Shown in pieces: positions 24,515 through 37,784 of a stretch of 64,000 nucleotides of DNA. The notes beneath the pieces are model-generated. The model was not told the DNA's origin, made no database searches, and was given only the letters and a program-made list of their open reading frames with translations. A program made the translations under genes and the position numbers. Each line of letters begins with the position of its first letter. The first letter of the stretch is position 1. Origin of the DNA: Pomacea canaliculata (taxonomy: Eukaryota > Mollusca > Gastropoda > Architaenioglossa > Ampullariidae); the NCBI RefSeq assembly GCF_003073045.1, contig NC_037595.1, positions 3,286,001 to 3,350,000 of the forward strand. The letters are read 5' to 3'.

Positions 24515-26809
24515 TCAAGGTGAGAGAGACGTGCTCAACACAGCAGCCATGATGATTGCAGAAGAAACATGAGAAACTGAAACACGAGAGGCTTTGCCTG
24601 AAACAAACAAATAAACAGACAGAAAAAAGAAAGTATTAGATATGCTGTCTCGATTCCCTTTACTTTCAAATTTCTTAATTCCTCCTCCTTCGTATTCAGA
24701 AACTTTTTTCCACCTGTGTGATTGTGGTGACCCCCTTTGTCAGGTGTCCCCTTTGTTTACTGTGATGACGCTCAAGCTGCAAGTAATCGATGACGTAATT
24801 TGCTACTGATGACGATGACGATGACGTAATTTGTTAATTATGAACATGTTAGCGCAACTTGTGACGTAATGCACCGCCATTTTCTGACAGATCTGTAAAA
24901 CTTTAACCTGGCAATTAAATGGACAGCAAATGCAGGAAGTTAGAAAGTCTACTACCTCTCTCCTCTCACACACACAGAGAATGGAGAAATAGTCTTTGTG
25001 GCTCAACAAGGACGTTCACACGACTGGATAATAGTATAAAACAAACGGTCTTCCTACTCACACTTCTGGCTGGAGATGAGTTTACAAGTTCCATCTTCGC
25101 ACTGCGCATGCTCCACGCACTCGTCATTGATCACACAGTCACTTCCGATCAGTTTTCCTGACGAGACATGACAATAAATAAATGATGAGAAAATATCTTT
25201 ATAATAGTTTATTTGATAATTATGTTAAGGAAATAAGATAATGTCGTTATCATTATGAACTTCAACACTGTATAGTATTTCTCCGAATGATCAAACGATC
25301 GAACGGATATGAAAAAGGACAGACAGACTAGAGGGCTCTCTACTCACTGGAGTGACAGACGGTTTCGCCATCAGTTCCGTAGAAGAGAGTTTTGCAGGCG
25401 CAGGCGAACTGGTCACAGTAAGCATTGGGGATGGAAGTGCACTGGTCAGGGGGACAGGCGTACCTGATCTGAGCCCAGCATGCATCTCGCATCAACAGGA
25501 GGACCTCAGTTGTAATTAGTGAAGATAATTAAGATGAGAACATATCAGTATATCCTAAAATGGAGTTCACACACATGATAGCTGTGTCATCTAAAGGAGT
25601 ACAAGCCTGGCAACGTTCTTACTTAAAGATTACAAAGTTTGATCAAGCATTCGCACATATTTGTTCGGAAAAATAATGAACCTTTAACGGGACAAATTTG
25701 TCGCATATGGGGACTACGACAGACTGTTGTGTGAAGTTTCAATAAAACTACCGCCCCACTCCCACTCCCACCAGAAAAACCTCCAGAAACCATTCAAGGT
25801 TTTATAGAAACTTTGAAACATTCGTGCTCTCTCTCTCTGTGAACATAGCTGGAAACAGAGCATAAAGATGCAATCCTCGATAAGACACAATGTGTTGCTG
25901 CTGAATGTTTTCTTTGACAATCAGATGGAGTTTGCACTCATTGTCATTTCAAAAGTGATGGTTACCCATACAGTACAAACAAGTTTAGGACTTGCAATAA
26001 TACAGAGATTTTCCGACATCAGTGCCAACAACACAAAACACAAGCTGTTAAAACCAACTCCGACAAAAAGTTTAAACAAAGATCAAGCAGCAGATATACA
26101 ACATCGACACTTTCTACACCGGTCTTGTCTACAAGTAACATCATGACAAACAAACACTGACTTCATTTTATTTCGCATGTTTCTTTTTGGTTTTGACAAC
26201 TGTTTTGTGTTCAATATGTTTTTACACTTCGAACTTTGAACCCGAGGGAGCTTGACTAGTGTCACGATCGCGTTCTTACTAAATAAAAGCATTAAAACCT
26301 CTAACAAACAAAAATCAAGGTAGAGTGAGGTGAAGTTAACTAATATATCTATTATTTCTGTCAAATTTCAATTTATTTATTTAATTCCCTGTCACTCTCT
26401 CGTTAGTCCTGTGTACAGCGGCGATACTACTGAGGATGGAGCCCGATAGTTTTGTATTTACATGATCGTCAATATTTAACTTTCTTATTTAATTATTAAA
26501 TTGTTGCCTGCATCGGTGAGCACCGTGCAGTCGATGTGTCCCTACTCCATATAAATAAAAAATAAATCTCTGTGCTGGGAGAAAGAGAGATGTGTGTGTA
26601 TTTAAAGTTTAGGGTGCATAGATTATTGTGTCTCCATGTTAAACACTGCCAGCGCCCAGAACTTTGTGACTTGTCGATTCACTAAACACGTGCGACAGAG
26701 ATCAGTTCAGAAAGTTTCAGAACCGTGCCGTTACTGGATGTTCAGGAACAAAGATTATTTCACTTACCGCTGCACACAACATGGCGGACACCCGCCCGCA
26801 CGTCGCCAT
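24515..26809 (-). CDS. Small secreted cysteine-rich protein CRSP-A (125 aa)
   Basis: Four coding exons: 26768-26809, 25348-25504, 25062-25157 and 24515-24597, joined in phases 0, 1 and 1; the 378 nt close on a stop. Exon 1 (MATCGRVSAMLCAA) and the start of exon 2 (VLLLMRDACWA) make a signal peptide. Exon 2 carries a six-Cys module, CX4CX7CX4CXCX12C. Exon 3 carries a four-Cys module, CX5CX5CX4C, and exon 4 ends in a short hydrophobic tail (AIIMAAVLSTSLSP). This is the most diverged member of the array: it lacks the Thr-rich stretch and the VNRN end of B-D. The modules resemble EB/EGF-like extracellular modules in spacing, but I cannot name a family. Predicted secreted or membrane-tethered; function unknown. 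Confidence 0.75.
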
Positions 26810-26851
26810 GTCCTGTAATGACGTCACACGTGTGACGGAGGAACGTGGAGA

Positions 26852-26983
26852 CAGTGGTCACCTCACAGGTAGACGTTATCGCCAAGGTGTGGTACCGAGC
26901 GACTGTGGTCACCGCACAGGTAGACGTTGTCACCAAGGTATGTTGTGGACAACGCACTTCTGCTGGTGGAGAACTTTGATTGG
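26852..26983 (-). promoter_or_regulatory. Upstream region of CRSP-A: CCAAT element and repeated segment
   Basis: An inverted CCAAT box (attgg at 26979-26983) sits in the context aactttgattgg, which is shared with the promoters of CRSP-B and C. The TATA box found in those copies is not seen here. Instead a segment of about 38 bp (gtggtcacc-cacaggtagacgtt-caccaaggt) occurs twice, at about 26852-26890 and 26903-26940. Confidence 0.5.
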
Positions 26984-29900
26984 TGGAGCTTCTGTAACTG
27001 ATAAACTTTACGTACAACCTTAGAAGACCCGGATGTGTGTGTGTTGTGGTCAGTCTGTCGTTTCTTAGCAAGCTTTGTCTTTATTTGTGGCAGTCACACA
27101 CTCCATGTCGACTTGTTTTGCAAGGTCTTAATGACTCATTACTTCCTTTCTCGGAAATAAAGTAGCGATAAGAGCAGAACATTCATTCATGTAGAAATAG
27201 CCTCTTTGTCCGAGTGATCTTTCCTCGCAGGTGTCTTCTTCACACTCCCTCCATCTTCTTCGTTCCCACCCCATAATTTTCCCGGCAATAGTCAGTGGTA
27301 TTATTGTTTTAGGACGTTATCGCGAGTTTTAACGAAAAGAATTTTATTTAAAACCTAACGGTCCCAGGGGAGGGGTGCAAATATTGTGTGAGCTGGTTGC
27401 AGGTACACATTGACTGCACATTAATAGGTTGTTTGGGATTTTTTTTTTGTTTGTTTTGTTTCTTTTTTTTTTTGTTGTTTTTTTTTTTTTTTTTTTGATA
27501 AGAAAGGTGACTGAAATGAGGAAGGTCTGGGCTGCCTTGGCTCTTGTCCAGAACCCGTGGGAGAGCAGAAATGGAGTAGGAGGGGAATTTTTCTCTCTCA
27601 CAGGCTGTTCTCTCTCTCACACACACACGCGCGCGCATTTCAGACCATTTTACAAACCATTTTGCCGTTCCTTGTTGCGAATCAATCAATACAATAATTT
27701 TATTCATTTCTCCACAGTGTAAGTGGTCTATTAAACTGTTAATCTATTTAATTACATGTGTCTTTAACAAAATAATAATAAAAACATAAATATAAATACA
27801 ACATAACAAGCTTTTCTTAAAACCCATTTGTGTATGCCATGTTTCCAGTTCTGCGCTTTGTTTATTCCTTGCTGATACACTTACGAGTGAGGTGGGGGAG
27901 GTGAGTACAGAGGGGGAATGCACTAGCCAGAATTGTCCCCCTTAACACACCCCAGACCCCGCACCTGCCGGACCCCCCGTCACGTCCCTGACCTCTAAAC
28001 TCACGGTTGTAGTTTATTTAAATAAATTAATTAACCACCTGTTACTGTCCTTTGCTTTTTGCCAGAAATTCTGATTTTACCCAGGTCACAGCACGGAGAA
28101 GCATAGCAAGAAAACGTGACTATCTCCAGGTCACGTGAGGTCAAGCTGGGTCACAAAAGGACGGAAACAAGAACTACATCGCGGTACTTTTCTCTGGGGA
28201 CGATCCTGTCATCAAAATTGACAGGAATTGAGACAAAATTAATTTAGTTCATAAACTTTTTAAATTTTAACTTTCGGTTTTAAAGATTTTATCTACTGCT
28301 TTGCAATTTTGCCAGTTTTTTTAATCTCCCCCAGAATGTCAGATGATGTCAGTGGATACAGCGGCCAGTCAAACAGTGTTAACTGAACATCTTCATATGC
28401 GTTTAACACGAACTTCCAAACTAAATAATAATAACAAAAACAACAAAGTTCATTTGTATAGCGCCTTTCTCCACCATTAAAGGCAGGCTACAAGCGCTTT
28501 ACTAAAGAGAAAAACACAAACATTCAGCTAATGGATGCTGGTCTCAAAAACAAAAAGTTTCAGCGTTCTTATCATTACGCCCACTCCATTCCCGCCAGCA
28601 CCGGACTGTAAAGTTGATATTCATAGAGCAAGTATCGGTATAAGCAATGTCTGGAATGTCAAGTGTAGGGCAGCAAAACGAAAAATTCGTCAGAACACCA
28701 GATTTGAAGTTTGAGGACAACACAGGTGAGAAGAGAGCATGGTCCCGGCACTAAAGAAGCGAAGGCGACAGCAGTCAGCTACACGCAGTATAGATGAAAA
28801 CACAATTTGAAAAAAAAAATTAAATAAAAAATCGCGTTTATACACCTTCGTGAGATTTGTTCTTCCGGTGTGTCTTCTCAAGTGACTGTTCTTGTTTAGT
28901 AAGATGGCGCTGAACTTGTTGGTATGCTTCTGTTGGAAATCGAAGACTGAGTATATATATATATGACTTTCCATCATGTGGCTCTGTTGGTAATATTTGA
29001 CACCAACAGCTACTTGTGTAAGGCAAGAGATACGTCCTTTTGACCTGGGTCGATTTGACTTTTGATGTTGGACGATATGGCGATCATGGATTTGTGACGC
29101 GGCAACGGGGTTAGTACCCAGGATATCTCCCGCCCGCCTAAAATATCCGTGGACCACTATATTGAATGTAGGACCGTGGTTCGACTAGTAGCTCTTCAAT
29201 CACAGAAATAAAGAAGAAAAGACAGAATAAAAGAAAAGAGTGTAACTAGGCACCTCGCCCCCCTCACCCAATAGACTGGGAGCCACGTGCCTTTGTTACA
29301 TGGGACACAGAGAGAGAAAGGTTTAGGGGAGAAGATAGCAGTGGATGAATAACACAAGACAATGAGTCATAATTATGAGGTTCTGCCGTTGGGCAGCTTC
29401 CTTCATCACTTGTCTTCATCGCAATTTCTGTTGGTCAGTTTATGGCGTGCTCAGCTTTTCCGAAACAAACGTATGTTGGCCACTTTGATAGGAATAACTG
29501 ACACGAAAATATGTATGTACTTAAATATATGTAAATTCAATAAGTTATAAGTGCAAGGGTTGCATAGTTTAATATCCATGATTTTTAAGCACACTTTTGA
29601 AATAAGCGAGGCATAAACCTCTATTAACTGTTTCTGATATAAACGAAACATAACTACCGTGTTAAAAAAAAACAAACATGCAAAATAGATTGTAACAAAG
29701 TTTTATGAAAGTTTATTTTTGATTGATAAATCAATCACGCAGTTGTTATTCAATTAATCAATCAATACGCTTGTCATGCTAACAACGATTAAAAAGTTAT
29801 TAGAAATATAAAGAAGTTTATTTAGTAGTAAAATTATGACCCTTGACCTCCAGCAGTCTTAGTGTCATGTTGTGGTACAATCCACAATACTTTGTGTCAT

Positions 29901-30203
29901 GCTGTACCCCAACTACACTAAGATAGATGTTATGGATAGAAATAAAATGTCACATAATCACAACGAATAAGTTGATATTGAAAGATTGGAGTCGTAAAAA
30001 ATACATGAAACAAATGTCCAGCTTGTAGAGAAAACTACAAAAAAAAAAAATGTTCTTGATTGAAGGATTGGGCTGTCTAAAAGGAAAACAATAATCTCAT
30101 GAGGATCATATTAATTATCCAAATAAAAGGTCATGATTAAAGAAAATAATTGAGAAGTAATGGAGTGAAGTATCAGCCACGTCTTCAATGTTCAGAGTGC
30201 AGT
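26984..30203. other. Spacer between CRSP-A and CRSP-B with duplicated non-coding DNA
   Basis: No gene recognised. From 27762 on, the sequence is repeated with high similarity from 35306. It includes a tagcgcc...gcgctttac repeat fragment (28458-28505), a GTGGTTCGACTAG B-box-like sequence with A-rich tail (near 29170-29235) that may be an old SINE, and a (ta)n patch near 28954. The last 400 bp before CRSP-B are likely its 3' UTR and flank. Confidence 0.5.
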
Positions 30204-30816
30204 TCAGTTCCGGTTCACCACAAGGTACAGCAGGAACATTGAAATCATCAGAAGTTTGTCTCCTGTGGAAACAGAGGTATGTGAGCCAGTGTTGTTGTTT
30301 GTCTATGAAACAATTTAAATGCAAAAAATATACATTTATCTTGTGACCTGCGTAATCGCTGCATAAAGATGGTATTTTTCTGTTCAACAACATTTGCTGG
30401 CTACGTGAGGTGTAAAGACTACACTCATTTCCAGGAAAGAGTTTTGTAAGGGTTTTGTCAACTCCATTTTTGATAGAATATAGTAAAACATGACATCTCT
30501 GGAGGTTTCCAAAAATTTTCATAGATACTTTATGATTCTCAATCCAGACTTGAATATACCAAGACAAAGTGCGCTTATTTAGATTGTTTACTTTGCTACA
30601 CGGAGCAGACCGTTTAGAAGTCACACAACATTAATGTAAGACAAATGTTACCAGTCGAGGCGTTACTAGCAGAGACGCAGTGACCACCTTCGCAGAGACT
30701 GGAACCCTGACACTCTTCCTTGCTAGTGCACACCGCTCCCAAACCCTTTTCTGCCAAGGAGAATAAACAGCAGCGTTTTAACAATGACAGCTACAAAAAT
30801 CTTTCAAGACGAAAGA

Positions 30817-30851
<35 letters not shown>

Positions 30852-31908
30852 GGAGGAGGAGGAGGAGGAGGAGGAGGAGGAGGAGATGGATGGATGGATG
30901 GATGATCGAAGATGAGGATGATGATGAAAGAATAAAGAAACGGAAAGATACGCAGACAGACAGTCAGAGGAATCGAAGCTTGAAAATCGAATCGAAAACT
31001 TACTAGCAAGACAGTCGCTTCCATGGTCATTATAGAAGCCTTGTTTACACACACAAGTACCGTTAGCACATTCGCTGTTGGCTATGACAGTGCACCCTGC
31101 AGTAGGACACACTATTCCTATCTGACTGTCACACGGCGTCAGGATGCAGACGAGGACCTGTAACAAAGTCTCATAGTATAGTTACGTAGTGCGACTGTAT
31201 TCTAAGTGGTTCATCGTGTCTAGAGAACTTAATGTATGGCGCACCTTTCCTTCAGCCAGTATAAATCAGTTGTTTGTATGCTGGCTGGAGGGGAGTACAG
31301 GTGGAGGGTGAGTGTACCTCCCACAATCAATCACCTACATATTATATGCCGGGTGTGCAGGAGTAAGTGCGGGAGGGTGTGATTGTCCAGTCTATTCCGG
31401 GTGAGCCTCGGGTGACTTTCTGCTCAACATCAATGACACTCGTTACCAGACTATGGTGCACCCCACCTCACCCAAGCTTTCATAACCAGACATCCTGACT
31501 ATGCCAGATGAACGTGCAGTCAGGCAATGTAAAACAGTCCTGTTTATAAATGATACCCAGATAAAAAAAAACGATTAAGCAGGGTCAGTTTAAAACAAAA
31601 CCAAACCGCTGTAGAACCAGGAACTACATTGTGGTGTCTTTGTGTGACGACAACCCAGGTACCGACCTTCACACACATTAGGATCGACACATGTCTCAAT
31701 CTTTGAGTTCAGTGAAAGGTCAGAGTTGAGCGTAAAGAATATTATTGTTTCATTGTTTCCATTTTTTCAGTCGTAATAATGATCTTTAAACAATATTGAA
31801 CATTCTTTAATATCTCTCTTTCACTGCAGTACGTAAACTATTCCTTCAGTACTATAATATGAAAGTTCTCACTAACATCTAAATAACCGGCAAATATTTC
31901 CCTACCAT

Positions 31909-31949
<41 letters not shown>

Positions 31950-32626
31950 GCACACCCACACACTGTTATGCCTCTTCTATAATACAACTCAGTAATAAAA
32001 CTTTTCTACTCAATAATAAAATTTCAAGTCAGTTAATTCAGATACATTCAATAATATAATTATTTTACTTCATCAAACCTAAAAATCTAACTTGCCTTAA
32101 CTTTCTCACTACGTTACATTTGTCTAGTCATTTTGGTTTGTTTGTTTGTTTTTTTGTTTGTTTTGTTTGTGTTTTTTTTTTTATCTAGTGCAGAACGTCA
32201 GGTCATGGCTCAGTGGATACAGCAACCATCACAACTCTGTCAAAACATTGTGTATCTCAGACAAATACATTCCACTTACAGAATATTCCTACTTCACCCC
32301 CAGCAACAGCTGGAAGAGTCAGTAAAATTCTCAGTGATACTGCACTGGACACAGTATCTAATAATCTCTCTCCTCAACTCAGTTAAATTAACTTTGTCTA
32401 CGTGTCTGCGAGTTTTCTTCGTGATAGAAAGGATCCTGGCCATCACCTGTCTGTAGATAGAACACTGTGTACCGAGGGTGTTCAGGTTTCTCGGTCTACT
32501 AAGTGCAAACAGCAAACCTATCAATGTCCTTCTGAAACTCTCACAAAGGTCTTGTCGATGGAGGTGCCAGAGAGAACAACTTACCGCCGCACACAGCAGG
32601 GTGGACAGCTGTCTGCACAGAACCAT
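30204..32626 (-). CDS. Small secreted cysteine-rich protein CRSP-B (117 aa)
   Basis: Exons 32585-32626, 31004-31157, 30652-30750 and 30204-30262, phases 0, 1 and 1; 354 nt with a clean stop. Signal peptide MVLCRQLSTLLCAA plus VLVCILTPCDS, with likely cleavage before QIG. The first module has six Cys (CX4CX8CX4CXCX11C), the second four (CX5CX5CX4C). Two N-glycosylation sequons, NGT and NAS, are present. The C-terminus is strongly hydrophobic and ends VVNRN, suggesting a membrane tail or GPI-attachment signal. Unlike C and D it has no TTTVG repeat. Exon 3 is bounded by phase-1 introns, as in shuffled extracellular modules. Function unknown; the gene is one of a tandem series on one strand. Confidence 0.8.
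30817..30905. repeat. GAT/GGA/GGAT microsatellite in CRSP-B intron 2
   Basis: (gat)n, then (gga)n, then (ggat)n in series. Homologous introns of C and D carry the same GAT tract at different lengths. Poly-Asp, poly-His and poly-Ser open frames over it are artefacts. Confidence 0.9.
31911..31945. repeat. (AC)n microsatellite in CRSP-B intron 1
   Basis: About 17 dinucleotide units. The same position in CRSP-C intron 1 is expanded to about 38 units. Confidence 0.9.
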
Positions 32627-32717
32627 TTCCTTCCTCTACCTGTAGATGTGGTCACCAGGGACACCTTCACAGTCACTGTCGCCGCAGCACCAGGTACCTG
32701 ACAGGTGTGTGTCAGCC

Positions 32718-32760
32718 TTTTTATAATCACACCTATCTGCTGGCGGACAACTTTGATTGG
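32718..32760 (-). promoter_or_regulatory. Core promoter of CRSP-B: TATA and CCAAT boxes
   Basis: On the minus strand a CCAAT box (plus attgg, 32756-32760) lies about 31 bp upstream of TATAAAAA (plus tttttata, 32718-32725). The start codon follows about 92 bp further. The same arrangement is kept in C, D and B'. The transcription start is expected near 32690. Confidence 0.7.
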
Positions 32761-33898
32761 TCGAGTGGACCACCCGGAACTCGCAGCAGGTGTGGCTGAT
32801 AGTCTCTTCAAAGGAATGGTACAAGACAATACATTTTTTTTTTATGATAACAAACATGGATTTCTTTCATTTAAATATACAAGAAGGATTTTGTCATCTC
32901 TCTCTTTTTCTCTCTGTCTCTGTGTCTCTGTGCGGTCTAAAATTCCAGACAAAAACTACTTCGCATAACTGTTTTGCTACAGAAACCTGGTACGCTAAAT
33001 ATTAATTAACTAATTCACAGGATATATGAATTCATATTCCACATATTTAAGTATTTACTAAGTGACAACCCTGACTTGTACCCAACATATCGCATGTGTT
33101 TTTTCTTATCGTTTTTGTCGTCACCTTGTTTGTCGTGGCTGGCGCTGTTTCTATTCCGGGTGATCACGAGAATTAAGAATGTTTTCGCTCCTTATCAGCA
33201 ACTTCTCAAAAATCGACTGTAAAAGGAATCGTTAAAACAGCTTATCTCTTGTGCTAACAGTCACCGTGGCCCAATCCCAAACACCTTTGACTCTTTTCAT
33301 TCCTTGCTTTCTTTCCTACCGTTCATTCCACCAATCCGTCGTCAACATCATGTTGCCATGTCGTCAGACCATCCCCCAGAACTGACCCCAGCGCGAGTAC
33401 TTCGTGTGAGTGCTAACCTTCATTTATTTCTTTTGTAATCATCCTAGTGGTTGATGAAATACCTGGTGTGACTTGCGAGTTCGCTCTAATCCAGTCTATA
33501 TTAATGATGGGTAGGGGGGCTGATAAAGGAGAGAAGGGGAGGTCCCCGGAAAGGAGGGAGACAACCAAGGCCACGTTGGTCTCAAGATCGTGGGACAGTG
33601 CTGACAGTTGGACTGGGGGACAGTCTCTCAGTCTCAAGGTTAACCACTTTCCTGAATGCAGTTAAATCGATGTGAATGTTATTGAAAACTTATCATCTAC
33701 TTTTTTTAATATTACCATCTCCATCACCTACCCACCACTCTACATTTTCTTCACGAGAAGAATTCATGTTGACCAAAAGGTAGGAAAGGGATCAAATAGG
33801 GTAGATCATCTCAATTTTTGTCAAATTGCTGTAGAAAATGTGAACACCTTGTGTCCTCTCGGCTGATGTAGTCATTTATTTGAGTTCTGTTTCCTATC

Positions 33899-34940
33899 TC
33901 TGTGTGACTGGAATCCTGACACTCATCAGTGCACGCCGCTCCCCAAACTTTTCTGCCAAGGGGAATAATCAGCAACGTTTTAACAATGACAGCTACAAAA
34001 ATCTTTCAAGACGAAAGCGAACGGAAAGACATATATACAGACAGACAGTCGGAGGATTTGAAGCATGTGAGACACTTTCTAAGAACACGCTGTTCCTATC
34101 TGACTCTCACTCGGCTTCAGGATGCAGACGAGGACCTGTAACAAGAGGCCGCCAGTCTGTAACATGTCCACCATCACACGATTGCAGTGTATCCCCTTAT
34201 CTTGTGTGCTTTGTGCGAGTCTAATAAAGATAACCACAAAGACTCATAGTTTAGTGGTGAATAGGGACTGTATTCTAAGTAGTTCATCGTTTCTAGAGTA
34301 CGGAATGTATGGCGCACAACCTTTCCTTCCACCCTGATAAATCAGCTGTTTGTGTGCTGGCTGGAGGGGAGTAAAGGTGGAGGGTGAGTGTACCTCCCAC
34401 AATAAATCACCTACATATTATATGCCGGGTGTGCAGGAGTAAGTGCGGGAGGCTGTAATCGTCCAGTCTATTCCGGGTGAGCCTTTGGTGACTTTCTGCT
34501 CAACATCAATGGCACTCATTACCAGACTATGGTGCACTCCACCTCACCCAAGCTTTCTTTATCAGACATCCTGACTATACCCAGATGAACGTGCAGTCAG
34601 GCACAGTAAGAAAATAAATAAATGATACCCAGATAAAGAGCGAATAAGCAGGGTCAGTTTAAAAACAAAACCAAACCGCTGTAGAACCAGGAACTGCAAT
34701 GGAATATCTTTGTGTGGGGACAACCCAGGTACTGACCTTCACAGAAATTAATTATGATAAGACGTTCAAACAATATTAAACATTCTGTAATATCTCTTTC
34801 ACCGCAGTGAATAAACAATTCGTCCAGCAAACCTGACAACGTCCTTCTGAAACTCTCACAAAGGTCTTGTCGATGGAGGCGCCAGAGAGAAGACTTACCG
34901 CCGCACACAGCAGGGTGGACAGCTGTCTGCACAGAACCAT
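33899..34940 (-). pseudogene. CRSP-B': broken copy of the cysteine-rich gene
   Basis: Exon 1 (34899-34940) is intact, encoding MVLCRQLSTLLCAA with a good donor. Exon 2 survives only at its beginning (up to 34141, covering the residues VLVCILKPSESQIG) and then runs into intron-like DNA. Exon 3 survives only as a short piece near 33905-33955. Exon 4 is absent: the DNA joins the upstream flank of CRSP-B directly at about 33898. It corresponds in position and sequence to CRSP-D of the second block, so it lost about 2 kb by deletion. Confidence 0.8.
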
Positions 34941-35031
34941 TTCCTTTCTCTACCTGTAGATGTGGTCACCAGGGACACCTTCACAGTCACTGTCACCGTA
35001 ACACCAGGTACCTGACAGGTGTGTGTCAGCC

Positions 35032-35075
35032 TTTTATAATCACACTCAACCCATCTACTGATGGACTTTGATTGG
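35032..35075 (-). promoter_or_regulatory. Retained promoter of broken copy B'
   Basis: TATAAAA (plus ttttata, 35032-35038) and CCAAT (plus attgg, 35071-35075) are both intact upstream of the B' start codon, so a truncated RNA could still be made. Confidence 0.6.
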
Positions 35076-37784
35076 TCCGGTGGACCACCTGGAACTCGCA
35101 TCTTGCGTAGCTGCGCATCTCAAGTCGAATGGTACAAGACATACGTTTGTTGTTTTCTTTTATGGAATAAGCAAGTGCTTTTATGTATTTCTTTTTAAAA
35201 ATGTACAAGTAAGAGATTTACGATTTTTTTTCTTTATCTCTCCTCTCTGTGTGTGTGTGTGTGCGCGCGCGTAGTTTTATACTACAGATGATACTCTGCC
35301 TTAGTCTTTAACAAAATAATGATAAAAACATAAATATAAATACTACATAAGAAAACTTTTCTTAAAATGAAGTCGTATGTGTCATATTTCCAGTTCTGCG
35401 CTTTGTTTATTCCTTGTTGCTTCACTTACGAGTGAGGAAGGGGGAGAGTACAGAGGGGGGATGCAGTAGACAGAGTTGTCCCCCTTAACACACCCCAGAC
35501 CCCGCACCTGCCGGACCCCCCCCCCCCTCCCCGTCACGTCCCTGACCTCGAAGCACACGGTTCAAGTTTATTTAAATAAATTAATAAACCACCTGTTACT
35601 GTCCTTTGCTTTTTGCCAGAAATTCTGATTTTACCCAGGTCACAGCACGGAGAGGCACGGCAAGAAAACGTGACTATCTCCAGGTCACGGTGAGGTCAAG
35701 CTGGGTCAGAAAAGGCCGGAAACAGAAACTACATCGCGGTACTTTTCTCTGGGGACGACCCTGTCATCGAAATTGACAGGAATTGAGATAAAATTAATTT
35801 AGTTCATAAACTTTTTAAATTTTAACTTTCGGTTTTAAATATTTTATCTCCTGCTTTGCAATTTTTCCAGTTTTTTTAATCTCCCCCAGAATGTCAGATG
35901 ATGTCAGTGGATACAACGGCCAGTCAAACAGTGTTAACTGAACATCTGCATATACGTTTAACACGAACCTCCAAATTAATTCTACTACTAATAATAATAG
36001 TAATAATGACAACAAAGTTGACGTATATATCTCTTTTCCTCCACCAGGCGGGCTTTAAGCGCTTTACTAAAGAGAAAAACACAAACATAATGCTAATGGA
36101 TGCTGGTCTCAAAAACAAAAAGTTTCAGCATACTTATCATTATGCCCACTCCATTCCCGCCAGCACCGGACTTTAAAGTTGATATTCACAGATCAAGGAT
36201 TGGTATAAGCAATGTCTGGAATGTCAAGTGTAGGGCAGCAAAAAAAAAAAAATTTGTCAGAACACCAGATTTGAAGTTTGAGGACAACACAGGGGAGAAG
36301 AGAGCATGGTGCTGACACTAAAGAAGCGAAGGCGATAGCAGTCAGCTACACTCATTATAAATTAAGATACAATTTGAAAAATTTACATGAAATAGAAAAT
36401 CGTGTTTATGTACTTTGTGAGATTTGTTTTTTCAAGCAACTGTTCTTGTTTAGTAAGATGGCGCTGAACTTGTTGGTATGGTTCTGTTGGAGATCGGAGG
36501 CTGAGCTTGTGTGTGTGTATATATATATATGACTTTCCATCATGTGGCTCTGTGGGTAATATTTGACACTAATAGCTACTTGTGTAAGGCAAGAGATACG
36601 TCCTTTTGACCTGGGTCGATTTGACTTTTGATGTTGGACGATATGGCGATCATGGATTTATGACGGGGACGCTTCGCGGCAACGGGGTTAGTACCCAGGA
36701 TATCTCCCGCCCGCCTAAAATATCTGTGGATCACTATATTGAATGTAGAACCGTGGCTCGACTAGTCATTCCTCAAAGAAAGAAAGAAGGAAAGACAGAA
36801 TAAGAAAAAAGAGTGTAACTAGGCACCTCGCTACCCGGTATAAACTGTCGCCCCCCTCACTCGATGTACTGGGAGCCACGTGCCTTTGTTACATGGGACA
36901 GAGAGAGAGAGAAAAGTTAAGTGGAGAAGATAGCAGTGGATGAATAACACAAGACAATGAGTCATAATTATGAGGTTCTGCTTCCTTAATCACTTGTCTT
37001 CATCTCATTTTCTGAGTTTCTGTTGGTCAGTTTCTGGGACGCTCGGCTTTTCCGAAGCAAACATATGTTGGGCACTTTGATAGGAATGACAAACACTAAA
37101 ACATGTATGTACTTAAAAATATGAAAATTCAAGAAGTTTTAAGTGCAAGGGTTGTAGTTTAATCTCCATAGTTTTTATGTTTTGAAATAAATTAGGATAC
37201 ACAAACCTATATAACTGTTTCCAATATAAACGAAACTACGGCTACTTTGCTTAAAGAAACATGCAAAATAGGTTATAACAATATTTAGTAAAAGTTTATT
37301 TTTAATGATTAATCAATCACGCAATCGTTATTTAATTAGTCAATCAGTCAACAAGTTTGTTGTGCTGACAACAATAAAAAATTTATCAGAAATAGAAAGA
37401 AGTTTATTTAGTAGTAAAATTATGACCCTTGACCTCCAGCAGTCTTAGTGTCATGTTGTGGTACAATCCACAATACTTTGTGTCATGCTGTACCCCAACT
37501 ACAGTTAAGATAGATGTTATGGATAGAAATAAAATGTCACATAATCACAACGAATAAGTTGATATTGAAAGATTGGAGTCGTACAAAATACATGAAACAG
37601 ATGTCCAGATTGTAGAGAAAACTACAAAAAAATGTTCTTGATTGAAGGATTGGGCTGTCTAAAAGGAAAACAAAAATCTCATGAGTATCATATTAATTAT
37701 CCAAATAAGATGTCATGATTAAAGAAATTAATGAGAAGTAATCGAGTGAAGTATCAGCCACAGTTTCAATGTTCAGACTGTAGC

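Larger units (their letters stand above)
27762..35305. repeat. Segmental duplication, block 1 (CRSP-B plus broken B')
   Basis: About 7.5 kb, largely colinear with 35306-46285. Matches run through the 3' flank, the gene, intron 1, the promoter and 1 kb of upstream DNA. Relative to block 2 it lacks the stretch equivalent to about 42573-44710 and the 837-bp insertion in intron 2. Confidence 0.8.

Noticed and set aside
30115-30624. 169-codon minus frame over the last exon of CRSP-B
   Set aside because: It is in a different frame from the spliced product, which ends at 30204; the equivalent frame in C is interrupted.
30791-31166. Open frames rich in Ser, Asp, His or Met over GAT repeats
   Set aside because: They are translations of the trinucleotide microsatellite in intron 2; the real exon ends at the donor next to 31004.
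32294-32626. 110-codon frame starting at the CRSP-B ATG and reading on
   Set aside because: It passes the gtaagt donor at 32584; homologous frames in B', C and D diverge or stop there, so only the first 14 codons are coding.
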